Origin: Clostridiaceae bacterium
GTDB lineage: Bacteria; Bacillota; Clostridia; Saccharofermentanales; DTU023
Assembly (NCBI GenBank): GCA_012841015.1
Contig: DUVN01000014.1
Span: 1-64,000 of the forward strand
Direction of reading: 5' to 3'
Length of the DNA stretch: 64,000 nucleotides
In this document: one piece after another, positions 24,824 through 34,133 of the stretch
Position numbering within the stretch: the stretch's first letter is position 1
Layout: every line of letters begins with the position of its first letter
Position numbers and translations under genes: made by a program
The notes under the pieces: generated by a model
The model's input: the letters and a program-made list of their open reading frames with translations, nothing else
Told to the model about the DNA's origin: nothing
Database searches by the model: none

Positions 24824-27376
24824 GTGAAGCATATTACATTAAAAGGTCCTCAAGCTCACCTTACGTATGATCCCTTCCGCTCCTACACCGTAGAAAACGG
24901 AATCGCGCTTGTGTACGCAGTGCAGCTGATCGATGAAGACGAGACCGGGCGCCGCACCTTGATAGCCGAAGTCGAGCAGGGCGGCCGGATACCCGCTATG
25001 TATCATGAGACTGAGGAATTCGGCACATGGATGTTCATGTTGGTCGGACTCAACGAAACGACGCTTACAGAACATAACGAGCTGCTCAAGGAAACGGTAG
25101 CCGACTTTGCAGACAGGATCAAGCTGAGTCTCTATGACATTGAGGATTTCGCAGATGAAATTGTCGAGCGCGTGAACATGCGGCTCGTCACCGAGGAGGG
25201 CTATATCTACGCCGTCTCGGAAGAGCAAAAGACGACCTATGAAAAAAGTCTCTCCGTCATATTAAGACTCTTCAAAAAGAAAAGCGCACTTGGAGCCAAA
25301 GCGTACAGCTCCGGCAACCTGCTGTATGACACCCTGGCTGTCCTCTGTCATCACGAGGGAATACACATCGCGCCCATCGACGACATCAGGGAAGCCTGCG
25401 GCAGACGCTTTACCATCGAGGATATCTCGAGAGTATCGCACTTCATCTATCGCGACCTTTTGCTCGAGGAAAACTGGTTCAAAGCTGACGCGGGTCCCCT
25501 CATCGTCTATGCGGCTGAGGACGGTCACCCGATGCTGTGCCTGCCGAAAGGCATGGGCAAATATGTACTTGTCGATCTTGGGGGCGGTAAAGTGGTACGC
25601 GTCACCGCCAAGGTCGCAAAGACAGTGCGGCCTCAGGCACATATGATCTACCGCCCTTTCGAAAATAAGAGCATCGGCGTAAAGGATCTTATTCGTTTCG
25701 GTATGAAAAGTGTGCGGCGAAGCGATATTTTCAACATGTTGCTTTTTGCGCTGTTCGGCACGCTGATCGGTCTTTTGCTGCCGTACTTAAATGAGAAAAT
25801 ATTCGACAGTTATATTCCTCTGGGCGACCAGAACACACTGGTACAGATCAGCCTTCTGATACTCGCGTTCTCATTGGGTAACCTCGCATTTACCATGGTC
25901 AAAAACTTGGCGATATTCCGTTCTTCCAACGCGATGGAGATCGGCGTACAGAGCGCGGTGTTTGATCGCCTGTACAACATGCCCATCAGCTTCTACAATG
26001 ACTACGAAAGCGCGGATCTTGCTACCCGCGCCCTTGGCATTTCGGCGATATTCAAGCTAATCTCCGAGGTAGCAATGACAACGCTGTTATCTGCCATCTT
26101 CTCGTTGCTGTATCTGTTCAGAATGTTCAAATACGCCAAAAAAATGGCATGGATCGGCATCTTAATGATTCTCATCAACATGGCGATCACGGCAACATTC
26201 GGTCTTTTGCAGGTAAAATGCGAGAAGAAAATTGCGGAGGGCAACTCAAAGCTCTCCTCACTGATGTACCAAATACTTAACGGCATTGCAAAAATAAGGA
26301 TCGCCGGTGTGGAAAACAGGGCGCTTCTGCAATATCTTAAACCATATGTCGAGGTAAAAAAGGTACATATTAAAAACGAGCGACTATCAAACCTCGCCTC
26401 TAACGTCAACCTGTTTCTAGGCGTGGTGTTCACCACAGTATTCTATTACATGATGATTGCCAAGGATCTCGGTATCTCTTTCGGTGAATACATAGGCTTC
26501 ACCTCAGCCTTCGGAGCATTCTCTGCCGCGATGATCGGCGTTGTATCGGCATTTTTACAGGTCAACAACGTGATTCCCACGTACGAGCGCGTAAAGGTAG
26601 TGCTCGAGACCCCGCAAGAATACGAGGAGAACGCCGTGATCACCGGCAAGCTTGAGGGTAAGATTGAGGTCAACAATCTGTCTTTCCGTTACAGTGAAGA
26701 AGGCCCTATGATCCTAAACGATATTAATTTCGTCATAAATCCGGGCGAATACGTAGGCATAGTCGGTTCCTCCGGCTCCGGCAAATCAACGTTCCTAAAG
26801 ACCCTTCTGGGTTTTGAAAAGCCAACGCTTGGCAAAATATACTATGATGACAAGGACATCGACAACCTTGACAAGCGTGAGCTTAGGAAGCGCTTAGGCG
26901 TGGTGTTGCAGGACGGTCAGCTCATCGCAGGAAGCATATACGAAAACATCACCATCACCGGCGGAGACATATCTAAGGAGCGCGTCATAGAGGTCATTGA
27001 GGCAGTCGGCTTAAAGGATGACATCGACGAGATGCCCATGGGACTTCATACAGTCGTTTCGGAGGGCGCCGGCACGATATCAGGCGGCCAGCGTCAACGC
27101 ATACTCATCGCGCGCGCCATCGTAAATAACCCGAATATCATCTATTTCGACGAGGCGACCAGCGCTCTTGACAACGTGAACCAGGCGCTTGTATGTGAAA
27201 GCCTTGAAAAGCTCCACGCAACGCGTGTCGTCATCGCCCACCGCTTAAGCACCGTCATGACCTGCGACCGAATATTGGTTTTGGAGGACGGAAGGCTCGT
27301 CGAATCCGGTAACTATGAGGAGTTGATGGCGCTAAACGGCAGGTTCGCAGAACTTGCGCGCCGCCAGATAGCATAA
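24824..27376 (+). CDS. NHLM ABC transporter 2 (no peptidase, extra N-terminal domain)
   Basis: 850 residues. About 280 N-terminal residues of unknown fold replace the peptidase. They are rich in acidic and beta patterns (YAVQLIDEDETGRRTLIAEV, FMLVGLNETTL) and match what is known of NHLM second transporters. Membrane domain about 300-570. The ATPase has VGSSGSGKST, ISGGQRQRIL and IIYFDEATSALD. It probably pairs with transporter 1 as a heterodimer. Two in-frame GTG codons exist: 24815 lies inside the ribosome site itself, so 24824, 7 bp after AGGAGGT, is preferred. Confidence 0.9.
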   Translation: MKHITLKGPQAHLTYDPFRSYTVENGIALVYAVQLIDEDETGRRTLIAEVEQGGRIPAMYHETEEFGTWMFMLVGLNETTLTEHNELLKETVADFADRIKLSLYDIEDFADEIVERVNMRLVTEEGYIYAVSEEQKTTYEKSLSVILRLFKKKSALGAKAYSSGNLLYDTLAVLCHHEGIHIAPIDDIREACGRRFTIEDISRVSHFIYRDLLLEENWFKADAGPLIVYAAEDGHPMLCLPKGMGKYVLVDLGGGKVVRVTAKVAKTVRPQAHMIYRPFENKSIGVKDLIRFGMKSVRRSDIFNMLLFALFGTLIGLLLPYLNEKIFDSYIPLGDQNTLVQISLLILAFSLGNLAFTMVKNLAIFRSSNAMEIGVQSAVFDRLYNMPISFYNDYESADLATRALGISAIFKLISEVAMTTLLSAIFSLLYLFRMFKYAKKMAWIGILMILINMAITATFGLLQVKCEKKIAEGNSKLSSLMYQILNGIAKIRIAGVENRALLQYLKPYVEVKKVHIKNERLSNLASNVNLFLGVVFTTVFYYMMIAKDLGISFGEYIGFTSAFGAFSAAMIGVVSAFLQVNNVIPTYERVKVVLETPQEYEENAVITGKLEGKIEVNNLSFRYSEEGPMILNDINFVINPGEYVGIVGSSGSGKSTFLKTLLGFEKPTLGKIYYDDKDIDNLDKRELRKRLGVVLQDGQLIAGSIYENITITGGDISKERVIEVIEAVGLKDDIDEMPMGLHTVVSEGAGTISGGQRQRILIARAIVNNPNIIYFDEATSALDNVNQALVCESLEKLHATRVVIAHRLSTVMTCDRILVLEDGRLVESGNYEELMALNGRFAELARRQIA

Positions 27377-27390
27377 GATAAGCATCAAAA

Positions 27391-27424
27391 GCCGCCGCGA
27401 AGCAAAAAGCTTCACGGCGGCTCT
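27391..27424. terminator. Bidirectional terminator between transporter and STAS genes
   Basis: A long stem (GCCGCCGCGAAGC with GCTTCACGGCGGC, one mismatch, loop AAAAA). On the plus strand it is followed by TCTTG, on the minus strand by TTTTG. It separates the plus-strand transport genes from the convergent minus-strand genes. Confidence 0.75.
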
Positions 27425-27456
27425 TGCACCCATGTTTACCCGAAATGACAGTGTCT

Positions 27457-27542
27457 TCTCAAGCTATGTGCGGATCATACGTGCATGGCAACGTCAATCA
27501 CGCCTGATATGGCGTATTTTCAAACTATGTGCGGCTCATACG
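27457..27542. repeat. Pair of 25-bp direct repeats
   Basis: TCTCAAGCTATGTGCGGATC-ATACG (27457-27481) and a copy at 27518-27542 with four mismatches, 36 bp apart. The second copy overlaps the stop codon of the STAS gene. Origin unknown; it may be a small duplication at the gene end. Confidence 0.6.
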
Positions 27543-27832
27543 ATGGTCAGTATATTCGCGAAACCTGTCATCTCGAGCACCTCCATGACAGACTCGTTGA
27601 CGTTTCGTATAACAAATTTCCCGCCTGACGCATTCATACGCTTTTGTACATTGAGCAACACCCTAAGGCCCGCACTCGATACATAGTCGAGCTTGGCAAA
27701 GTCCATCTCTACGGTGCGCATATCGGTAAGTCCCGCCATCTCAAGATCGAGCAGAGGAGCCGTTTGGGTATCAAGCCTGCCCTCAAGAATGATCTCAACC
27801 TTATCTTTGTCTACATTTTTTTCTATTGTCAT
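27536..27832 (-). CDS. STAS-domain anti-sigma factor antagonist
   Basis: 98 residues, the size of SpoIIAA/RsbV. The conserved phosphorylation segment reads LDYVSSAGLRVLL with the target Ser, and the N terminus has VEIILEGRLDTQTAP. In partner switching, an anti-sigma kinase phosphorylates this Ser and a PP2C phosphatase removes it. Both activities are present in one protein at 9.8 kb. ATG 27832 is chosen over two upstream ATG codons because GGAG sits 6 bp before it. Last gene of the minus-strand group, with its own promoter upstream. Confidence 0.88.
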   Translation of the reverse strand: MTIEKNVDKDKVEIILEGRLDTQTAPLLDLEMAGLTDMRTVEMDFAKLDYVSSAGLRVLLNVQKRMNASGGKFVIRNVNESVMEVLEMTGFANILTIV

Positions 27833-27855
27833 ATGATTCTCCATCCTGTGCATTT

Positions 27856-27885
27856 ATTATAATGAAGGCACGTTTTGCGGTTCAA
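27856..27885 (-). promoter_or_regulatory. Promoter of the STAS gene
   Basis: On the minus strand: TTGAAC (27885-27880), 18 bp, TATAAT (27861-27856), about 24 bp before the chosen start codon. The STAS gene can therefore be expressed independently of the genes before it. Confidence 0.6.
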
Positions 27886-27936
27886 GCGCCAAGGCAGTGA
27901 TATGTGAGATTGCACGCAAGAATGCAATAACTTAGA

Positions 27937-28809
27937 TTACAGCCCTATCCCTTCACGCTCCAGCGCGAGATGCAGCTGAAGCGGCGAAAGTTCACCGTGC
28001 GCTTTAACAAAGTTAACAACCTTTTCCGTAAGCTCCATCGCCCGCGCTACCCACAAAGCCAGTTCCTCGTCGCTTTCGGTATAGTTCGCAAGCCGTCCTC
28101 CCGTCCTGTATTCGCCGCTGTATATTCCGAGTACCCTTTGTGCTAAGGAAATGTCATATTCCCCAAACGCCGCGAAGATACCTACGCAATCAGCTAAGAC
28201 CTCGTCGCGCAACGTTTCCTTGTTAGCGGGAAACAGCCTACGGCTTACAAAGTGCGTCAGTTCGTGATATTTGCGAATGGTCAGAGACGCGCGTATCCAC
28301 TCCTCATCGCTTTCGCAGTTTGTTTCAGTGTAAGGCAGCGCGCTGTACGCGCCGTTTGACAGCGCGATAATCGAGTCGCGATAATTTTGAGGCACGGCGG
28401 TAAATCTCTTAAATTCCTCTTCCCAGTCAGTCTTGCCAGACAGCAGGTAAGCGTTTTTATGTGCCTCTATTCTGCGCCAGTTGTTTATGTTGTTTATTGT
28501 GACGGCACCCATCGATGGAGGCACCTCGCGGGGCTCACAACGGTACGCCATGACCTGCACGAAGCGCACAAAGTCGCTCCTGTCCGGCAACACGAGTATC
28601 TCCACATCACCGGTTTCGGTATGTTCTGTATAAAGTTCGGTAGCCTCGCAGTCAGAAAAGGTATATGGCAGAGCAACTGGCATCCTCCCGCGCTGAGTGA
28701 TCGCCCTGTACTCATCAGACTGAGACATACCGGCTTCAACCGCAAGTGTGAGCTGCGGATATCTTTGCGTCAGCACGGCAAGCGGTCTGTTATCCTCGTA
28801 CATCCTCAT
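27937..28809 (-). CDS. Putative zinc-metallopeptidase-like protein (HELTH motif)
   Basis: 290 residues, family not recognised. Around residues 182-215 it has KYHELTHFVSRRLF, an HExxH zinc-protease signature, followed about 20 residues later by LRDEVLADCVG, where the Glu or Asp residues could supply the third metal ligand. No signal peptide or membrane helix is visible, so it is probably cytoplasmic. It starts 6 bp after the methyltransferase stop in the same orientation. A role in trimming or processing the precursors is conceivable but inferred from position and motif only. A plain HExxH match can occur in non-peptidases. Confidence 0.6.
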   Translation of the reverse strand: MRMYEDNRPLAVLTQRYPQLTLAVEAGMSQSDEYRAITQRGRMPVALPYTFSDCEATELYTEHTETGDVEILVLPDRSDFVRFVQVMAYRCEPREVPPSMGAVTINNINNWRRIEAHKNAYLLSGKTDWEEEFKRFTAVPQNYRDSIIALSNGAYSALPYTETNCESDEEWIRASLTIRKYHELTHFVSRRLFPANKETLRDEVLADCVGIFAAFGEYDISLAQRVLGIYSGEYRTGGRLANYTESDEELALWVARAMELTEKVVNFVKAHGELSPLQLHLALEREGIGL

Positions 28810-28815
28810 CCATCC

Positions 28816-29883
28816 CTAATCTTGTTTCGAGATTCCCCCGTCCTTGCCCGTCATGCGCAACAACGTACGCAGCGTTGGCGGCACGATACCGGTCATCACG
28901 AGACTGGCTCCTCCATACCATTCCCAGACGGTATTCTCGCCGCACTCCGCAAGCAACAAGTCGTTGCGAAGTTTCATAAGCTCACGGAATCTATCCGCTT
29001 CCTTGTCCGTAATTTTCTCACGAAATGCCTCAAGCTCATAAAACGCGTCAAGTTTCTCAAGCTCCGCTTCGTATAAAAGCTCAAGATAACGGCGCTTATC
29101 AGCATCCTCCATCGCCGCATTACTCGTTGAACAGCTTTTCCCAAGAGAATGCATTCTGATATCCCACATGCCCGCCTCTGAAAACAACTTGGGCACAAGA
29201 ACAGGATGACAACCCAAAAGATAATCCTTTTTCGGCAGCACCTCTTCGTACGCGGCATAAAGTTTGATAAACAGTTCCGCCCATTCCTCGTAATACGCAA
29301 GATGATCCTTTTCGTAGAAACCCGGATGCGCAGGAATAAATTCAAAGGACTGAGCCGTGATCGATGTGACCGGACTCAGCGTGCGTCCGACGCGCATCAT
29401 TTCACGCAGCGCCAAATGAGGATCCGGCACATTGGTCAGGAAAGTGTGCGACACCACAGCGTCAAAGGAAGCGTTTTCAAAGGGCAACTTCAATGCGTCA
29501 CCCGTCACAAACGTAAAGCTGTTACCGCCTTTGGCGTACTCTTCCTTCTTTTCGTTGGCAATGGCTATGAAGTGTGCGTCAATATCAAGCCCGACAAACT
29601 CGCAGCCGCTCACACCTTCAGCTAGAAAGAAAGTCAAAGCGCCGGTGCCGCAACCCACATCCAGCACGCGCATCCCGTTCTTGATGCCCGTCCACTTAAT
29701 AAGCACATCTCGCGTATCAGGATCGAACATCATCATACGTGTGGCTTCAAGAAATGTCGGAGTCTGAACATATTTCGACCATTCAGTCATAAGTGTACCT
29801 GCTTTTTCTATTATTCCGATGCTAAAACCAGCCGACTCGGACCATTCTTTACACTCGTCGACATGAACCCGATAGAACGACAT
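28816..29883 (-). CDS. Class I SAM-dependent methyltransferase
   Basis: 355 residues. The Rossmann-type SAM site is clear: VLDVGCGTGALTFFLAEG (motif I), FVGLDIDAHFIAIANEK (motif II), FVTGDALKLPF and SFDAVVSHTFLTNVPDP (motifs III-IV). The C-terminal third (about 240-355) is helical, charged and unassigned. The substrate is unknown; a tailoring role in the RiPP locus is possible because it is cotranscribed with the HELTH-motif gene. The first ATG (29883) has a weak ribosome site; ATG 29790 (MTEWSKY) is an alternative that leaves the SAM domain intact. Confidence 0.82.
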   Translation of the reverse strand: MSFYRVHVDECKEWSESAGFSIGIIEKAGTLMTEWSKYVQTPTFLEATRMMMFDPDTRDVLIKWTGIKNGMRVLDVGCGTGALTFFLAEGVSGCEFVGLDIDAHFIAIANEKKEEYAKGGNSFTFVTGDALKLPFENASFDAVVSHTFLTNVPDPHLALREMMRVGRTLSPVTSITAQSFEFIPAHPGFYEKDHLAYYEEWAELFIKLYAAYEEVLPKKDYLLGCHPVLVPKLFSEAGMWDIRMHSLGKSCSTSNAAMEDADKRRYLELLYEAELEKLDAFYELEAFREKITDKEADRFRELMKLRNDLLLAECGENTVWEWYGGASLVMTGIVPPTLRTLLRMTGKDGGISKQD

Positions 29884-30007
29884 GGAGCATCGCCCATCTC
29901 ATCATCGCATATTAACAACGTTAACAATACTCGCGTTCTTTAAGCATTATCATACTCTATTTTTGACCGTTCTGAATACCTCTTCATGTCAATAATCAGG
30001 CCATAAC

Positions 30008-30036
30008 TTGAAGTGAAAAACACAAAGATATAAAAT
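30008..30036 (+). promoter_or_regulatory. Promoter of the LuxR regulator gene
   Basis: TTGAAG (30008-30013), 17 bp, TAAAAT (30031-30036), about 50 bp before the start codon. The divergent gap (29884-30085) also holds the inverted repeat TTAAC-AAC-GTTAA at 29912-29924, possibly an operator for the minus-strand operon. Confidence 0.5.
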
Positions 30037-30085
30037 AATGGTGAACAGGAAGGCGTTTCGCACGACATAACAGAAGGAGCTTGCT

Positions 30086-32617
30086 GTGGCCATTTCACAC
30101 TTGGACGATATTTTTATAACGCAACGTCTAAAAGACAGGCTTTCCGTAATCGGTAACCATCCGATTACAACGGTGATCGCTCCTATGGGGTATGGGAAAA
30201 CGACCGCCATCAAATGGTGGTCGACACGCAGAACAAAAAGAAACGAATCTTCTCTTTTCTTTAGACAAATCATCATGTCAAATTCCGTTACCGATTTTTG
30301 GACGGACTTCTGCAAGATGTTCAGGGGGATCCCCGATTTGTACGAACAATTGATGACACTCACCTATCCGAGAGATGTTCAGGCGCTTTCCATGTGTGCA
30401 GAGATTTTGGATGCCGCTTTTTCGAAGTTTAAAAAGGATATTTACTTTATTATCGATGACCTTCACCTTCTGTTTTCAAAGGTGATCACGTCACTTGTAT
30501 TGTTTTTCGCAAGGAACCTGCCGAGCAATATTCACATTGTGCTCCTGTCGCGCAATCAGATTTTCAATGAAGAGGAGAAAATGAGACTCGGTCATCAGCT
30601 TTACGAGATTGCCGTTTACGATTTGAGCTTAAACAAACAGGAACTGTATGACTACGCGGAGCACTGTGATGTCAGGGCATCGGCAGAAGAGCTCGACGAA
30701 TTGTCGATTTTAAGTGAGGGTTGGTTTTCCATTGTCTATCTGAATTTCAAATCGTATGCCAGAAATGGAAAATGGCTCTCCAGCTCGACCGATATATTCA
30801 GTTTAATCAACGAAGTTTTATTGGAACCTCTGAGCGAAGAGGAACGGGAGTTCTTAATTTTAATAGGAATATGCAACGAGTTTACTCAAGAGCAGGCTGC
30901 TTATCTGTGGGGAGAAAGCGGTCACGATAACGATAGCGCGGAACTCCTGAACTCTCTCTCTAAAAATAATGCCTTTATTACGAGGACAGATTATCTATAC
31001 CGCTACCATCACATGCTCCAGCAGTGTACGCGATATTTTTTCTCACAAAAACCGTTGGACTATCAAAAAAGAAGCTACACGCGTTTAGGCGATTGGTTTA
31101 TTGAACAGGAGGATTATGTGCCTGCCTACTTTGCTTACGCAAAGGCGGAGAACTACGAAAAGATTTTATCTTGCATCGAACAAGACAGAGCCAAAAGCTT
31201 GAATGCCGAACATGCACAGAGTTTTTTCTCATGGATAGATAACTGTCCGGAAGAAATACTCTTGCAGAATCCTAACGCCTTGACGGCATGTATGGTAAAA
31301 ATGTTCGCTTTTAATAATATCGCGGAGCTGAAACGATTAAAATCACTTCTTTTGAGATCGCTCGAAAAGAACAAGACACTTTCAGATGAAGAAAAGAATA
31401 ATCTTTTGGGTGATGCGGAGATTTCAGAGAGCTTTACCGCCTACAACAACATTTCTGCGATGAGCGCGTACCATAGGAGGGCCTGCTCACTACTCGGGAG
31501 AGCGACATACAGTATAGATCAGAAAGGTGCATGGACCTTTTCAGCGCCCTCTATTTTGATGATGTATCACAGGCGTGTCGGTTTTGCCGATGCCGAGAAT
31601 GAAGAGATGAAGGACTGCATGCCATATTATTATCACGTGTCGAACGGACATGGCAACGGTGCTGAACACGGTTTCGAGGCAGAACTCCGCTATGAGCGCG
31701 GAGAATTTATTGACGCCGATATTGCAAACAAGATGGCCATGTCGGCAGCCAAAAGCAACAATCAATTCAGTGTGATGCTTACGAGTGAATTTTTGACGAT
31801 GAGGCTGGAACTCTTGCGTGGAAACTACGATAAAGTCAGAAAGAGCATGCAGAATTTTGGAGAGTTGCTCCGTAAAGAAAAGCAATATACTTTGCTGAAT
31901 ACTTTGGATATCTGTCAGATGTTTATCGCTTCGTCACTGAACCGTCCTCAGGATATACCCGCATGGCTGGCGGAAGGCAGTCTCTCCAAGACGCTCACGA
32001 TGTTCCCTGCCAGGCCCATGCTCCATACGTATTACAATCAGCTGCTTTTGGCCAAGGGCGAGTACACAGCTCTTATTGCAAGAAGAGAAGAATGCAAAAA
32101 GCTATATAGTATATTCAATAATGTGCTGTGTATGCTTTGGCTACATATTCAGCTTGCGGCTGCCTTCGAAAAAATAGGTAGAACGGAAGATGCTCTGGAA
32201 GAACTGACAACCGCTTTAAGTTTGGCTATGCCGGATAATATCCTTATGCCCTTTGCAGAAAACAAAACCTATATCTCAAAACAACTATCGGAATTCAAAG
32301 AGAAAGAAGAATACGCAGAATATATCGATAAAATACTTGAACTTTCAGAGACGGTGCAGGCAGGACGGGACAAAATACTCCGTGAACATTTTGAAAAGTA
32401 TGTGGATTACGGGCTTTCTGAAAGAGAACTCGAAATAGCAAAGCTTGCAGCTCAGCGGATGACGTCAGCGGAGATTGGTAAAAAACTTCATATTACTACT
32501 GGAACTGTTCAAAATCATCTTTCACGCATTTTCGACAAAATGGGAATTTCCGGTGTTAAAAAGAATAAAAGGCTCGAACTTGAAAAGTTGTTCAAGGGGT
32601 CGAGAACGCAGAGGTAA
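30086..32617 (+). CDS. MalT-like LuxR-family transcriptional regulator
   Basis: 843 residues. The N terminus holds a STAND-type ATPase: Walker A APMGYGKTTAI near residue 32 and a Walker B-like YFIIDDLHLLF near 125. A long helical TPR-like middle follows (about 340-760). The C terminus has a LuxR helix-turn-helix: YGLSERELEIAKLAAQ, SAEIGKKLHITTGTVQNHLS, then IFDKMGI. MalT-type proteins activate transcription when the sensor domain binds an inducer and ATP. The start is GTG 30086 behind AAGGAG. It is the right-hand gene of the RiPP locus and the best local candidate to bind the paired TGAC-N5-GTCA motifs. The inducer is unknown. Confidence 0.85.
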   Translation: MAISHLDDIFITQRLKDRLSVIGNHPITTVIAPMGYGKTTAIKWWSTRRTKRNESSLFFRQIIMSNSVTDFWTDFCKMFRGIPDLYEQLMTLTYPRDVQALSMCAEILDAAFSKFKKDIYFIIDDLHLLFSKVITSLVLFFARNLPSNIHIVLLSRNQIFNEEEKMRLGHQLYEIAVYDLSLNKQELYDYAEHCDVRASAEELDELSILSEGWFSIVYLNFKSYARNGKWLSSSTDIFSLINEVLLEPLSEEEREFLILIGICNEFTQEQAAYLWGESGHDNDSAELLNSLSKNNAFITRTDYLYRYHHMLQQCTRYFFSQKPLDYQKRSYTRLGDWFIEQEDYVPAYFAYAKAENYEKILSCIEQDRAKSLNAEHAQSFFSWIDNCPEEILLQNPNALTACMVKMFAFNNIAELKRLKSLLLRSLEKNKTLSDEEKNNLLGDAEISESFTAYNNISAMSAYHRRACSLLGRATYSIDQKGAWTFSAPSILMMYHRRVGFADAENEEMKDCMPYYYHVSNGHGNGAEHGFEAELRYERGEFIDADIANKMAMSAAKSNNQFSVMLTSEFLTMRLELLRGNYDKVRKSMQNFGELLRKEKQYTLLNTLDICQMFIASSLNRPQDIPAWLAEGSLSKTLTMFPARPMLHTYYNQLLLAKGEYTALIARREECKKLYSIFNNVLCMLWLHIQLAAAFEKIGRTEDALEELTTALSLAMPDNILMPFAENKTYISKQLSEFKEKEEYAEYIDKILELSETVQAGRDKILREHFEKYVDYGLSERELEIAKLAAQRMTSAEIGKKLHITTGTVQNHLSRIFDKMGISGVKKNKRLELEKLFKGSRTQR

Positions 32618-32791
32618 TGAATTCAATTTGTCGATGATACCAGGTTTAAGTGTTTTTTCTTGTTTTCTTTAAAAATTCAATGTAGGTTCGCAATAGTTGA
32701 TACTTCTTGAGGTAAGATAAATCAAAACCCAATTAATTTCTATTATATGAATTTTAATACACTTTTTTCGCTAAAATACTTTTCTGAAAAG

Positions 32792-32827
32792 CTGTAGTTT
32801 GTTCTATAATGTAGAACATATCAGAGT
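32792..32827 (+). promoter_or_regulatory. proABC promoter with overlapping palindrome
   Basis: A perfect TATAAT at 32815-32820 with a weak TTCTGA -35 at 17 bp. The -10 is embedded in the inverted repeat GTTCTA-N5-TAGAAC (32811-32827), which is well placed for a repressor. The rest of 32618-32885 is AT-rich and I see no gene in it. Confidence 0.55.
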
Positions 32828-32885
32828 AACATCTGGGAAATTGTAGATATCGATCTTTATAAAAAGTGTGGGGTGAGAGGTTTGT

Positions 32886-34124
32886 ATGTATTTACAAAAA
32901 TATAAAAATGATATAGTGTCCGCCAAAAAATTCTTGGCTACGTGCGATACAAAGACCAAAAATACAGCCTTGGAGTTTGTCGCCAAAGCTCTCGAGGAAG
33001 ATAAACATATTATAATCAGCGAAAACGCCAAGGATGTTGCGGCAGGAAAAGAAAACAACATGTCGAAAGCTCTGCTCGACAGGCTCTATTTGGACGAAGG
33101 CAGGATCGACGGCATGATTAAATCCATCTACGATGTTATCGGTTTAGAAGATCCTGTGGGCAAATCAACTTTCGTCAACACTCTTGAGAACGGCTTAAGA
33201 TTGATCAAGATTTCAGTACCTCTTGGCGCTATTGCCGTCGTTTACGAGGCAAGACCGAATGTAACATTGGACAGCTTCGTCCTTACATTTAAGTCATCAA
33301 ATGCCGTACTACTCCGAGGCTCGTCCAACTCCATGAAATCGAATATAGCCATCGAAAATGCCATCAAAAAAGGACTTGGAAACGCCGGTATACCGGAAAG
33401 CGTGATCCATCTTGTTAAGGATACGGACCGAGGTATTATCGATGAAATCTTAACGGCAAATGATGTGGTAGATCTTGTTATCCCTCGCGGCGGTAAGAAT
33501 CTCATCGAGAGAGTCGTCAAGAATGCTACTGTGCCTACAATTAAAACGGGCGAGGGCAACAACCATATGTATATCGATAAGGACTACGACAAAGAAATGG
33601 CGGTGAAATTATTTAAGAACGCCAAGCTTCAAAGAGTCGGAGTGTGTAATGCTATCGAAAAATTGCTTCTGCATAAAGATATAGCGGAAGAAATATTACC
33701 CATACTTTTTCAGGAGACATCTGCTTATCTCGAGTTTCGTACAGACGACGTATCACACGCCATACTTCCTAATACAACACTCATAAAGGAAGACGAATGG
33801 TCTATAGAATATCTCGATTACATTATCGGAGTAAAGGTGGTCACCGATGTAGACGAAGCGATCGAGCATATCAATACGTACGGTACGATGCATTCAGAGT
33901 GTATCGTTACCAATTCCTATAGAAACGCACTCAAATTTCAGGATCAGGTCGATGCAGCGGCCGTATATGTCAATGCATCGACAAGATTTACGGACGGAGG
34001 AATGTTTGGATTAGGTGCTGAAATAGGCATATCCACACAGAAGATGCACGCTAGAGGTCCCGTAGGACTCGAAAATCTCGTATCGGAGAAATATATCATA
34101 TTTGGTGACGGTCAAATAAGATAG
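32886..34124 (+). CDS. proA: Gamma-glutamyl phosphate reductase
   Basis: 412 residues, full length. It reduces L-glutamyl 5-phosphate to glutamate semialdehyde with NADPH, the second step of proline synthesis. Family segments: VPLGAIAVVYEARPNVTLDS (substrate loop), KSSNAVLLRGSSNS, VDLVIPRGGKNLI, the active-site Cys in KLQRVGVCNAIEKLL, and ARGPVGLENLVSEKYI at the end. Order proA-proB-proC with 4-10 bp junctions shows an operon. This operon is visibly richer in AAA/ATA-type codons than the flanking genes, a hint of separate origin. Confidence 0.95.
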   Translation: MYLQKYKNDIVSAKKFLATCDTKTKNTALEFVAKALEEDKHIIISENAKDVAAGKENNMSKALLDRLYLDEGRIDGMIKSIYDVIGLEDPVGKSTFVNTLENGLRLIKISVPLGAIAVVYEARPNVTLDSFVLTFKSSNAVLLRGSSNSMKSNIAIENAIKKGLGNAGIPESVIHLVKDTDRGIIDEILTANDVVDLVIPRGGKNLIERVVKNATVPTIKTGEGNNHMYIDKDYDKEMAVKLFKNAKLQRVGVCNAIEKLLLHKDIAEEILPILFQETSAYLEFRTDDVSHAILPNTTLIKEDEWSIEYLDYIIGVKVVTDVDEAIEHINTYGTMHSECIVTNSYRNALKFQDQVDAAAVYVNASTRFTDGGMFGLGAEIGISTQKMHARGPVGLENLVSEKYIIFGDGQIR

Positions 34125-34133
34125 GGGCATGTG

